The notes beneath the pieces are model-generated. The model was given only the letters and a program-made list of their open reading frames with translations, was not told where the DNA came from and ran no database searches. The position numbers and the translations under genes were made by a program. From NCBI RefSeq assembly GCF_021491355.1, contig NZ_JAKENF010000004.1, positions 248,001-312,000 on the forward strand: 64,000 nucleotides of DNA. Direction: 5' to 3'. The stretch is from Alitabrizicola rongguiensis. Its GTDB lineage: Bacteria > Pseudomonadota > Alphaproteobacteria > Rhodobacterales > Rhodobacteraceae. Of this stretch, positions 37,621 to 44,989 are shown one piece after another. Numbering within the stretch: position 1 is the stretch's first letter; every line of letters starts with the position of its first letter.

Positions 37621-37696
37621 TGGCGGCCCCGACAGGATTCGAACCTGTGACCTACCGCTTAGGAGGCGGTCGCTCTATCCCCTGAGCTACGGGGCC
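37621..37696 (-). tRNA. tRNA-Arg(CCT)
   Basis: A complete 76-base tRNA cloverleaf including encoded CCA. Acceptor GGCCCCG pairs with CGGGGCC, the D-arm is GCTC...GAGC, and the anticodon stem ACCGC/GCGGT encloses the loop CTCCTAA with anticodon CCT, reading AGG. The T-arm is ACAGG TTCGAAT CCTGT. Confidence 0.97.
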
Positions 37697-37768
37697 GTTC
37701 ACCTGCGCCCTACATGCTGTCAAACGCGGATTTGCGCAACCTGTCTTGGCGTCTGATCGGAAAATGGA

Positions 37769-37802
37769 AAGGGGGAGTGCTTTTGGCCCACCACTCCCCC
37801 TT
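37769..37802. other. Strong hairpin in the tRNA-Arg to lacI-type regulator gap
   Basis: Perfect 11-bp inverted repeat AAGGGGGAGTG/CACTCCCCCTT (37769-37779 and 37792-37802) with a 12-base loop containing TTTTGG. No gene reads into it in a way that needs a terminator, so its role is unclear. It could mark an unannotated small RNA. Confidence 0.6.
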
Positions 37803-37873
37803 CAGGTCCCTTGCGTCGGAGTTGAGAGCTTGCAGGACGCGCAGGACATCGCCAGTCCCGGATTCGCCAGAAC

Positions 37874-37887
37874 TGTTAGCGGTAACA
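37874..37887 (+). promoter_or_regulatory. GntR(LacI)-type operator TGTTAGCGGTAACA
   Basis: Inverted TGTTA/TAACA half-sites around GCGG closely match the LacI-family gluconate-repressor operator (TGTTACCGGTAACA type). It lies about 84 bases upstream of the lacI-type gene, suggesting self-control. Confidence 0.6.
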
Positions 37888-37970
37888 TAGCCATTTCCGA
37901 CGGCTTGGACAAGCGGGAAGTTTGGCGCTAACAAGGGTTCACCCCGCAGGCTTGAGGAGAACCTATCCAA

Positions 37971-38999
37971 GTGGCTCGCATTCCCGATCCCAAGCGCACC
38001 CTTACCCTTCGCGATGTCTCGGAAGCCTCTGGCGTCAGCGAAATGACCGTAAGTCGGGTGTTGCGAAGCAGGGGGGATGTTTCAGATACGACGCGGGAGC
38101 GGGTTCTGGATGCCGCGCGCAAGCTTGGCTATGTGCCGAACAAGATCGCTGGTGCCCTGGCCAGCCAAAGGGTCAACCTTGTCGGGGTCATCATCCCGTC
38201 TCTGTCGAACATGGTCTTCCCCGAAGTGCTGACCGGCATATCCGAAACACTCGAGGATACTGGACTGCAACCTGTCGTGGGTGTGACGAACTACTCGCCC
38301 GAGCGCGAGGAGGCCGTGCTTTACGAGATGCTTTCCTGGCGACCGTCAGGTGTAATCATCGCCGGGCTCGAGCACAGCGATGCATCGCAAGCGATGCTGG
38401 CCAATGCCGGCATTCCGATTGTCGAGATTATGGACATCGACGGAACGCCAGTGGACAGCGCCGTCGGCATTTCCCACCGGCGGGCCGGTCTCGAAATGGC
38501 AGCGGCGATCATCGCCGCCGGCTATCGCCGCATCGGATTTCTGGGCACGATGATGCCGCATGACCATCGGGCACGGAAACGGCTTGACGGATTCGAGGAG
38601 GGGTTGGCCAAGGCCGGGCTGACCCTTGCGGATCGCGAGTTCTATTCGGGCGGGTCGGCCCTTCTTAAGGGGCGAGAAATGACGGCAGCCATCCTGTCGC
38701 GTACGCCGGATCTGGATTTCCTGTATTACTCAAACGACATGATTGGCGCGGGCGGACTGCTCTACTGCCTCGACAAGGGGATCGACATCCCCAACAAGCT
38801 GGGACTCGCCGGATTCAATGGGGTGGAGTTGCTCGATGGCCTGCCGCGGCGCCTGGCCACGATGGACGCGTGCCGCTACGAGATCGGGCGCATCGCCGCC
38901 GAGATCGTTGCGGGCAAGCACCGGGAGGGCGTGATTGGCGGCGAGGTCGTCGAACTCACACCGACGCTGGAGCCGGGCGATACAATCCGGCGGGCCTGA
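37971..38999 (+). CDS. LacI-family transcriptional regulator, gluconate-repressor type
   Basis: A 342-residue LacI/GalR regulator. The N-terminal helix-turn-helix LTLRDVSEASGVSEMTVSRVLRSR is followed by the hinge ALASQRVNLVGVIIPSLSNMVF and a periplasmic-binding-protein-like effector domain. Similarity to E. coli GntR is suggested by PSLSNMVFPEVL and the upstream operator. The likely ligand is gluconate or a related sugar acid. No sugar-acid genes are adjacent, so its targets lie elsewhere. The GTG start at 37971 has a GAGGAGA site. Confidence 0.9.
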   Translation: MARIPDPKRTLTLRDVSEASGVSEMTVSRVLRSRGDVSDTTRERVLDAARKLGYVPNKIAGALASQRVNLVGVIIPSLSNMVFPEVLTGISETLEDTGLQPVVGVTNYSPEREEAVLYEMLSWRPSGVIIAGLEHSDASQAMLANAGIPIVEIMDIDGTPVDSAVGISHRRAGLEMAAAIIAAGYRRIGFLGTMMPHDHRARKRLDGFEEGLAKAGLTLADREFYSGGSALLKGREMTAAILSRTPDLDFLYYSNDMIGAGGLLYCLDKGIDIPNKLGLAGFNGVELLDGLPRRLATMDACRYEIGRIAAEIVAGKHREGVIGGEVVELTPTLEPGDTIRRA

Positions 39000-39011
39000 G
39001 CCCGCCGGATT
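38984..39011. terminator. Bidirectional hairpin between convergent regulator and cytochrome genes
   Basis: Perfect 12-bp stem AATCCGGCGGGC/GCCCGCCGGATT with a CTGA loop that contains the regulator's stop codon. It separates the convergent lacI-type and cytochrome c genes. It lacks a long T run, so it may act as a boundary rather than a classical terminator. Confidence 0.6.
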
Positions 39012-39019
39012 GCGCCGCA

Positions 39020-39424
39020 CTATTCAGTCTGCAGCGATTCCAGATACACGGCGAGCGAAAGCACACGGCCACGGGCCATGATCTCGCCGTTGTAGACAAG
39101 CGATGGGTCCGTCGTACCCAATGAGAACACATCCCCCCATAGCGGCATAGGTCCGCCGTGGGCACGCATTCCCGTCCTGCCGTCGATGATGTGGATCACC
39201 TTGAGCATCGGGAATTCACCGCCGTTCTGTTTTGCGATCAACGTCAGGTTAGGCGCGGGAACAGTCAGGACATCGGCCATGTCGCCATCGCCCATCCCTT
39301 TTGCCCCGTGACATGCAGCACAGTAACCTTCGTAAAGTGCCTTTCCCACGGCGTTGTCGTCTGCCGCAAAGGCTGGAAATCCAAGACACGTGACCGCAGT
39401 AGCACTGAGTAATAGACTACGCAT
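39020..39424 (-). CDS. Small periplasmic c-type cytochrome
   Basis: A 134-residue monoheme cytochrome c. The signal peptide MRSLLLSATAVTCLGFPAFA is followed by the heme site C35-AAC-H39. Downstream Met residues (GPMPLWG) could supply the axial ligand. The length and KALYEGYCAACHGAKGMGDG start resemble class I cytochromes of alphaproteobacteria that donate or accept electrons in the periplasm. The partner enzyme is not adjacent. Confidence 0.92.
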   Translation of the reverse strand: MRSLLLSATAVTCLGFPAFAADDNAVGKALYEGYCAACHGAKGMGDGDMADVLTVPAPNLTLIAKQNGGEFPMLKVIHIIDGRTGMRAHGGPMPLWGDVFSLGTTDPSLVYNGEIMARGRVLSLAVYLESLQTE

Positions 39425-39525
39425 CGGCTTACTCCTCCCTAAATCTGCGCGTTCCGTATCGGGAATACTGCGCGCAAATCTCCGGGAGCGCCTTGATGGG
39501 GATCAACTGCAAGCTTGATGGCGCC

Positions 39526-40782
39526 TCAGGCCGTGAGACGCCCGTTCTGGTAGCCGGTGATGCGCGTTTCGATGATCGTGCCTTCGGGCTGGTCGCTGTC
39601 GAACGCAACCTCGGCAAACTGTTCGGTCCTGCCAAGACGAGGGCCCTCGGTCAGGACATGCAGCTTTCGCCCGACCTGCGCGGACAGGTGGGACCGCAGT
39701 GCAGTGTCGCCCGCCGATCTCAGCCGGGCGGCGCGTGCCTTGATGGCCGGGCCGGGCACCTGCGGCATCCGCGCAGCCGGCGTTCCCTTGCGAGGGCTGA
39801 AGGGGAAGACGTGCAGGAAGGTCAGGCCACAATCGTCGACGAGCTTCAGCGTGTTTTCGAACATCTCGTCGGTTTCAGTCGGGAATCCTGCAATGACATC
39901 GGCGCCGAAGACGATATCGGGACGCAGCTTGCGGGCGTCCTCGCAAAAACGGATCGCATCATCGCGCAGGTGCCGCCGTTTCATCCGCTTGAGGATCATG
40001 TCGTCCCCCGCCTGAAGGCTCAGGTGAAGATGCGGCATCAAACGCGGCTCGGTTGCGATGGCGATCATCAGGTTCTCGTCGGCCTCGATCGAGTCGATCG
40101 AACTGATCCGCAGGCGAGGCAAGTCGGGCACAAGCCGCAGGATCCGCATGACAAGATCGCCAAGGCGCGGCTGACCAGGCAGGTCGGCGCCCCAGCTTGT
40201 CAGGTCCACACCAGTCAGCACGACCTCGTTGAAGCCCTTGCCCACCAGCCGCTTGATCTGCTCGACGACGACGCCGGCCGGAACCGAGCGCGAGTTACCG
40301 CGGCCATAAGGGATGATGCAGAAGGTGCAGCGATGGTCGCAGCCGTTCTGGACCTGCACATAGGCGCGATGGCGGCCGAAGCCGTCGATCAGATGGCCGG
40401 CTGTTTCCCTGACGGCCATGATGTCATCGACCTTGACCCGTTCAGTCTCGCCGATCAGATCAGGCGCCGACATCGCGGCCCATGTCGCCGCCTGCATCTT
40501 TTCGGTATTGCCGATGACCCGGTCGACTTCGGCCATGGCCGCGAAGGTCCCGGGTTCGGTCTGGGCCGCGCAGCCGGTGACGATCAGCATGGCGTCCGGG
40601 TTTTCGCGGCGCAGGCGGCGGATTTCCTGCTTGGCCTTCCGGACGGCTTCGGCGGTCACGGCGCAGGTGTTCACCACGACCGCACCATCAAGCCCGGCAG
40701 AGGCCGCCAGCTCTTTCATCGCTTCGGTTTCGTAGGCGTTCAGCCGGCACCCGAGCGTCGCAAAGACCGGAGGCGCGCTCAT
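39526..40782 (-). CDS. mtaB: tRNA t6A37 methylthiotransferase
   Basis: A 418-residue radical-SAM methylthiotransferase converting t6A37 to ms2t6A37 in ANN-decoding tRNAs. The N-terminal UPF0004 domain supplies three cluster cysteines ([20 protein letters not shown]). The radical SAM motif is CDHRCTFC in [19 protein letters not shown], and a TRAM-like C-terminal domain ends the protein. Four bases overlap the dapF stop. Confidence 0.94.
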   Translation of the reverse strand: MSAPPVFATLGCRLNAYETEAMKELAASAGLDGAVVVNTCAVTAEAVRKAKQEIRRLRRENPDAMLIVTGCAAQTEPGTFAAMAEVDRVIGNTEKMQAATWAAMSAPDLIGETERVKVDDIMAVRETAGHLIDGFGRHRAYVQVQNGCDHRCTFCIIPYGRGNSRSVPAGVVVEQIKRLVGKGFNEVVLTGVDLTSWGADLPGQPRLGDLVMRILRLVPDLPRLRISSIDSIEADENLMIAIATEPRLMPHLHLSLQAGDDMILKRMKRRHLRDDAIRFCEDARKLRPDIVFGADVIAGFPTETDEMFENTLKLVDDCGLTFLHVFPFSPRKGTPAARMPQVPGPAIKARAARLRSAGDTALRSHLSAQVGRKLHVLTEGPRLGRTEQFAEVAFDSDQPEGTIIETRITGYQNGRLTA

Positions 40783-41621
40783 GCCGTGGCGGAGAGATAG
40801 GCTGGGGTCAGCACCGCATCGAAGACATGTGCTGTCGGCCCGGTCATCCAGACGCCGTCATCGCGCCAGTCGATTTCGAGCGTGCCCCCATCGAGATCAA
40901 GCAGCACATGCCGCCCAGTCAGCCCGCGCCGGTGCGCGGCAACCGCGGTTGCGCAGGCCCCCGATCCGCAAGCCAGCGTTATGCCGGTCCCGCGTTCCCA
41001 GACCCGCATCCGCAGCCGGTCCGGGGCAGTCATGCTGGCAAACTCCACGTTCGTGGACTGCGGGAAAAGCGGATCGTGTTCCACCCGGCTGCCCAGACCC
41101 GCGACATCGACCGCTTCGGCATCTGGAACGAAGAAGACACAGTGCGGGTTCCCCATGCCTACCGCGACCGGATCGCCTGAGATCGGCAGATGCAAGGTGT
41201 CCAACGCATCCGATAGGGGCACTTCGGCCCAGTCGAGCTGCGGCTGGCCCATGTTGACGCTGACCAGCCCATCCGCTCGGCGCAGCGCCACCAGCTCACC
41301 CCGGGCCGTCCGGATAGCGATCCGGTCCTGCCCCGTATCCCGCATCACGAAATCCGCAACGCAGCGCGTGGCGTTTCCGCACGCCCCGGCACGGCTGCCG
41401 TCGCTGTTCCAGAAGTCGAGCGATATTCCGCCCTCGTCGCCAGCGCGAATCTCGGCCAGCTGATCAAATCCGACCCCGCGATTGCGATCGCCAAGCGCCC
41501 GCGCCAAGGCAGGCGTCGTCACCGCCGCCCCACGACCCCGCGAGTCGATGACGACGAAGTCGTTGCCCAGCCCATGCATCTTCATGAAGGGCAGGCCCGT
41601 ATCTGGAATGCGCGCGTTCAT
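40779..41621 (-). CDS. dapF: Diaminopimelate epimerase
   Basis: A 280-residue cofactor-free epimerase making meso-diaminopimelate for lysine and peptidoglycan. The two catalytic cysteines are C81 in GACGNATRC and C218 in [10 protein letters not shown]. The N-terminal [14 protein letters not shown] is diagnostic. The start at 41621 is chosen by homology; upstream sequence is not conserved. Co-transcribed with mtaB. Confidence 0.96.
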   Translation of the reverse strand: MNARIPDTGLPFMKMHGLGNDFVVIDSRGRGAAVTTPALARALGDRNRGVGFDQLAEIRAGDEGGISLDFWNSDGSRAGACGNATRCVADFVMRDTGQDRIAIRTARGELVALRRADGLVSVNMGQPQLDWAEVPLSDALDTLHLPISGDPVAVGMGNPHCVFFVPDAEAVDVAGLGSRVEHDPLFPQSTNVEFASMTAPDRLRMRVWERGTGITLACGSGACATAVAAHRRGLTGRHVLLDLDGGTLEIDWRDDGVWMTGPTAHVFDAVLTPAYLSATA

Positions 41622-41727
41622 GGGCAGGCATATACGCCTCTGCCCCTGCATTTGCCAGTATGTGCCCGGAAAGTTGTGGAAAGGGTATTGACCCTCCGGG
41701 CTGAACTCCATAGGAAACCCGCGTTGT

Positions 41728-41803
41728 GGGCCCATAGCTCAGTTGGTAGAGCAACTGACTTTTAATCAGTGGGTCACAGGTTCGAATCCTGTTGGGCTCA
41801 CCA
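41728..41803 (+). tRNA. tRNA-Lys(TTT)
   Basis: A complete 76-base tRNA with encoded CCA. Acceptor GGGCCCA pairs with TGGGCTC, and the anticodon stem CTGA/TCAG encloses the loop with anticodon TTT. The T-arm is ACAGG TTCGAAT CCTGT. It borders the accessory-looking YcaO/peroxidase genes. Confidence 0.97.
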
Positions 41804-41871
41804 CTTCTCCCCCGAGTTGACAGAATCGCGCAAGCGGTCGCATCCGGCTATCGGGGGCGCTCGGTGCCGGT

Positions 41872-42816
41872 ATGATTTCGCATAGGCGAATCAGACAGAT
41901 CGGCGAAATGCGAGTTTCCCTTGAAAGCCTTGCTGCCGATCTGGAGATCCACGAGATGCGCTCGCCGCTCGCGCCTGGTCTTCATGTTGCCTTCGGCCGC
42001 TGGAAGGGAGCGCTCGATCCGATATCGCGCCTTGCAACCGGCAAGGGCACGGACGCCGCCGCAGCCAGGCTGGGATGCCTTGGCGAAGCGGTCGAGAACC
42101 TTTCGATTGGCACCGTGGCGCATCCACTTCCTGTCTGGGCCGCGACAGCGGCCGGGCCCGTTGACGCGCGGGCCCGCAACCTGACCGATCCGGCGGATCT
42201 GGGGAGTGAAGGCTGCGCGGCGCATTCGGACGATACCCTCGCGCGCAAGAGTGCCGTGCTTGAACGGGTCGAGAGGGCCGCTTTAGCCCTATGGTGGCTT
42301 GGCAAGGCAGAAGCCTTTGAAATCGATATCGATCTCGAGACCATGACCCGCTATCGACAGGGCGAAACGCTTCGCTGGAGCCGATGCTGGCTGATCGAGG
42401 CGATACCAGGCATCGCCACTTGCCTCGTCATAACCGGCGATGCGGGAGGTGGGCCGATGGTTCTTGGGAGCGCTGCCGCCGACGGTGCCGTCGAGGCCAG
42501 CCAGGCCGCACTTGCCGAAGCGCTTCTGTCCGAGGTGGCCCTGCTCGCGCCGCCCGGCCATCCGGATCACCAGCGAGCGCTGGCAATGGACAGGGCGCTG
42601 GCCCGGCGCGTCGCAAGACCTGTCACGCTGACTGAGACGCACCCTGGCCAATCCCTTTCGGCGGATGACCTGATCCTGCTTTGCCACGAGGCCGGGCAGG
42701 ATATGAGCCTTGTCGAGCTGACTCATCCCGCACTTGGCCTCCCGGTCTGGCGTGCGGTTTCCTCCACCCTGCCCCGCTGGCGCCCGATCCTTCAAAGTCC
42801 TTTGACGTTTGAATGA
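41872..42816 (+). CDS. YcaO-like domain protein, short form
   Basis: A 314-residue protein whose motif order matches the YcaO ATP-dependent backbone-activating family. It has TGKGTDAAAARLGCLGEAVENL (57-77; compare GKGLT..A..SAL.EAIER), KSAVLERVERAALALWW (126-142; compare ..LLELIERDA..LWW), GAVEASQAALAEALLSE (205-221) and the C-terminal ALGLPVWRAV. YcaO enzymes make azolines, thioamides or amidines on peptides. Some expected ligand residues differ (N76 for R; no Q/R after E216), and it is shorter than usual. Start is 41872 or 41908. It leads a three-gene set with a peroxidase. Confidence 0.6.
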   Translation: MISHRRIRQIGEMRVSLESLAADLEIHEMRSPLAPGLHVAFGRWKGALDPISRLATGKGTDAAAARLGCLGEAVENLSIGTVAHPLPVWAATAAGPVDARARNLTDPADLGSEGCAAHSDDTLARKSAVLERVERAALALWWLGKAEAFEIDIDLETMTRYRQGETLRWSRCWLIEAIPGIATCLVITGDAGGGPMVLGSAAADGAVEASQAALAEALLSEVALLAPPGHPDHQRALAMDRALARRVARPVTLTETHPGQSLSADDLILLCHEAGQDMSLVELTHPALGLPVWRAVSSTLPRWRPILQSPLTFE

Positions 42817-42861
42817 CGGACGCCAATTTACGACCATCTAAAGGCAACAGGAACGGATTGC

Positions 42862-44373
42862 ATGGCCCGCGACGATCAATCCACTGACCCGCTTGAGCCA
42901 CGCGGCCACGCGCGGGCGGTCCTTGAAGCGCGGGCCATTCGGGCAGCCACCCTGCCCCCGGACCGGCGCAACTATCTGTGCGACGCGGCGCAACCTGATC
43001 CATCACGGCTCTATGCCGGTGCAGGCTCGGTCGCCGAGACGTTGCGGCATTTGGAACCGGTGGCCGAGCACCTTGTCGACGATGCCTGGAAAGTCGATGC
43101 CCTGCCGGGCAGCATGCCCGCCGGCTACACCTTCCTGGCCCAGCTGGTCGCTCATGATGTGGCCGCACATACGTTCGGACCCGACGAGACCTACCGGCCG
43201 GACGATGCGCGCGGTCATGGGCTGACGCTTGATTCGATCTTCGGCCCGCTGTCAAGCGCGCGCGCCATGCCGAAGCTCTATCGCTTCCGACTTTCGGCCT
43301 CGGATCCTGGAAGGCCCGTCGCGGTCGACCTGACCTGGACCGGCAACACCGTAGACGCACATGATGCGCGAAACGGCGATACGCCGTTCCTGTCGCAGTT
43401 GTCTGCGCTGTTTGTCCGCTATTTCGATCTGGCGGCTTCCGCGCTGTCCGAGGAGTTTCCGGAGCAGCGGGCGCGGCTTCTCGCGCGCTGCCTGACAGCC
43501 GAGGTCTATCTCGACATCATCGAGCACGATCTTCTGGCGCGTCTGCTTCATCCGGCAGTGCTGGCGATGGTTCGGGCGAACGGCTGGCGCCTGGTCGATC
43601 TGGCAGCTGAACGCGAAGGATTCGCAATCCCCGTCGAGTTCACCAATGCCGCATTCCGCTTCGGCCATGCGATGGTACGATCGACCTACTGGCTGAACGA
43701 CCGCAGCCCGGTGATGCCGCTTGGTGACCTGATCGGCCCGGTTCCCCCCGGCCTGGAAGGTATCCGGGCCGGAAACTCGAACTTCTGGCGGGTGGATTGG
43801 CGACTGTTCTTCGGTGACGGGCCACAGTTGCAGATGGCCCGCCGCATCGGTCCGGACCTGCCGCCGGATCTGGAAAGGGTCGGCAAGAACCGCGCCATCC
43901 CAGGCGGGCGCAAGAGCGATCTCGCGCTACGCGACCTGGCCAGCAGCGCGACAGGCCGGTTGCAGAGCGTCGCGGCCCTGGCCGAGCTGCTGGCGCCGCA
44001 TCTTGCAAACCGGGCCGGATGCGCAGGATGGGTTCTGTGGTCTCAGGCAGGACGCCGAGCGGTGATGGCAGATTGGCTGTCGGCCCAGCCGGGCCAGGCG
44101 CCCGATCACCTGAAGCTCGATCCGCCGCTTAGTCTTTATCTGATGGTCGAGTCTGGCGCGAATGGTGTCGATCAGGGTCTTGGCGGCGGCCGTACGCTTG
44201 GCGCGCTTGGCTCGACTCTGGTGGCCGAAGTGCTGATGCCTCGCCTGCGCATGGCTCGCAACTTCATTGCGGCGCAGCCAGAGCTGAACAGGGCGCGGTC
44301 GATCTTCCCGCCTCCCGCGGGCAGGGCGCCAGAGATGTGGACGTTGATCGAATTCCTGACGGGTTTGGAGTGA
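42862..44373 (+). CDS. Animal-type heme peroxidase family protein
   Basis: A 503-residue member of the animal (myeloperoxidase-like) heme peroxidase superfamily. The distal site is FLAQLVAHD with H98 followed by Asp, and the proximal His is H269 in NAAFRFGHAMVRSTYWLND, both characteristic. R186 in LFVRYFDLAA may be the distal Arg. No signal peptide or RTX repeat is visible, so it appears cytoplasmic, unlike many bacterial members. It would oxidise halides, tyrosines or organic substrates with H2O2. It sits between the YcaO-like gene (45-base gap) and a Tyr-rich-tailed protein (14-base gap). Confidence 0.82.
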   Translation: MARDDQSTDPLEPRGHARAVLEARAIRAATLPPDRRNYLCDAAQPDPSRLYAGAGSVAETLRHLEPVAEHLVDDAWKVDALPGSMPAGYTFLAQLVAHDVAAHTFGPDETYRPDDARGHGLTLDSIFGPLSSARAMPKLYRFRLSASDPGRPVAVDLTWTGNTVDAHDARNGDTPFLSQLSALFVRYFDLAASALSEEFPEQRARLLARCLTAEVYLDIIEHDLLARLLHPAVLAMVRANGWRLVDLAAEREGFAIPVEFTNAAFRFGHAMVRSTYWLNDRSPVMPLGDLIGPVPPGLEGIRAGNSNFWRVDWRLFFGDGPQLQMARRIGPDLPPDLERVGKNRAIPGGRKSDLALRDLASSATGRLQSVAALAELLAPHLANRAGCAGWVLWSQAGRRAVMADWLSAQPGQAPDHLKLDPPLSLYLMVESGANGVDQGLGGGRTLGALGSTLVAEVLMPRLRMARNFIAAQPELNRARSIFPPPAGRAPEMWTLIEFLTGLE

Positions 44374-44387
44374 GGAGATAGCGAAGA

Positions 44388-44948
44388 ATGACAGAAGTTA
44401 TCATGACCGTCGCGCATCAGCGCCCAGTCGGCGCCTTCCTGACGGCGGTTGCGCATTTGCCGGAGGCGGATCGGCCCAAGACGGTCGAGGGCCTGATGAC
44501 TGCCTTTGCCGGATATCTGAACGCCTATTTCCTTGATCCGAACAAGCGGATCGACCCGAAGATGCCGGCGCCCATGCTGACACCGAAGGTCGCAGCGACC
44601 AAGGGTGAGGCGGCAGCTGCGTTCGTGCCGGCGACGCAAGGGGATACCAGTGCAGCGGCGATCGGAACCTGGATGGTCCATCCCTATATCGAGGTCGGCA
44701 ACATCCGGCGCGATGCGGCGATCGATCTTGTCCAGCACAAGCCCGAACGCGTCGCCATCCGCCTGCCTACAGCTGGATTGCTGGAGCAGGCCGAAAAGGA
44801 CGCCCGTCTGCTGTCCATCGCCGGCGATACCGACAAGTTCGTGGGCCCGAACTACTACTACGACTACTTCCGAAACTCGCCGGGGATGTCCACGATGGAG
44901 TACCTCTGGTCAAGGATCGCGGACTACACCACGTCGTCTTGCCGCTAG
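44388..44948 (+). CDS. 186-aa protein with Tyr-rich tail ending TTSSCR; candidate modification substrate
   Basis: No known domain is recognised. The first ~130 residues look globular and Ala-rich. The C-terminal tail is rich in aromatics (NYYYDYFRNSPGMSTMEYLW, then RIADY) and finishes TTSSCR, where C185 is the only cysteine of the protein. There is no signal peptide. It follows the peroxidase by 14 bases, in a three-gene set with the YcaO-like gene. A cyclisable Thr/Ser/Cys terminus next to a YcaO and many tyrosines next to a peroxidase suggest that this is the modified substrate; that is inference only. Confidence 0.7.
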   Translation: MTEVIMTVAHQRPVGAFLTAVAHLPEADRPKTVEGLMTAFAGYLNAYFLDPNKRIDPKMPAPMLTPKVAATKGEAAAAFVPATQGDTSAAAIGTWMVHPYIEVGNIRRDAAIDLVQHKPERVAIRLPTAGLLEQAEKDARLLSIAGDTDKFVGPNYYYDYFRNSPGMSTMEYLWSRIADYTTSSCR

Positions 44949-44989
44949 GCGACGGCAGGATTGCTGGCACTTGGCTCTGCCGCCCGGAT

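Noticed and set aside
37710-37970. An 86-codon minus-strand frame in the tRNA-Arg/lacI-type gap
   Set aside because: No ribosome-binding site or family; it runs through the operator and the hairpin, so a non-coding explanation is better.
39493-40800. A 435-codon plus-strand frame opposite mtaB
   Set aside because: mtaB carries all radical-SAM motifs; the opposite frame is a shadow.
41728-41803. tRNA-Lys 3' end as a phage attachment site
   Set aside because: No second copy of the tRNA end and no integrase gene is visible in the window.
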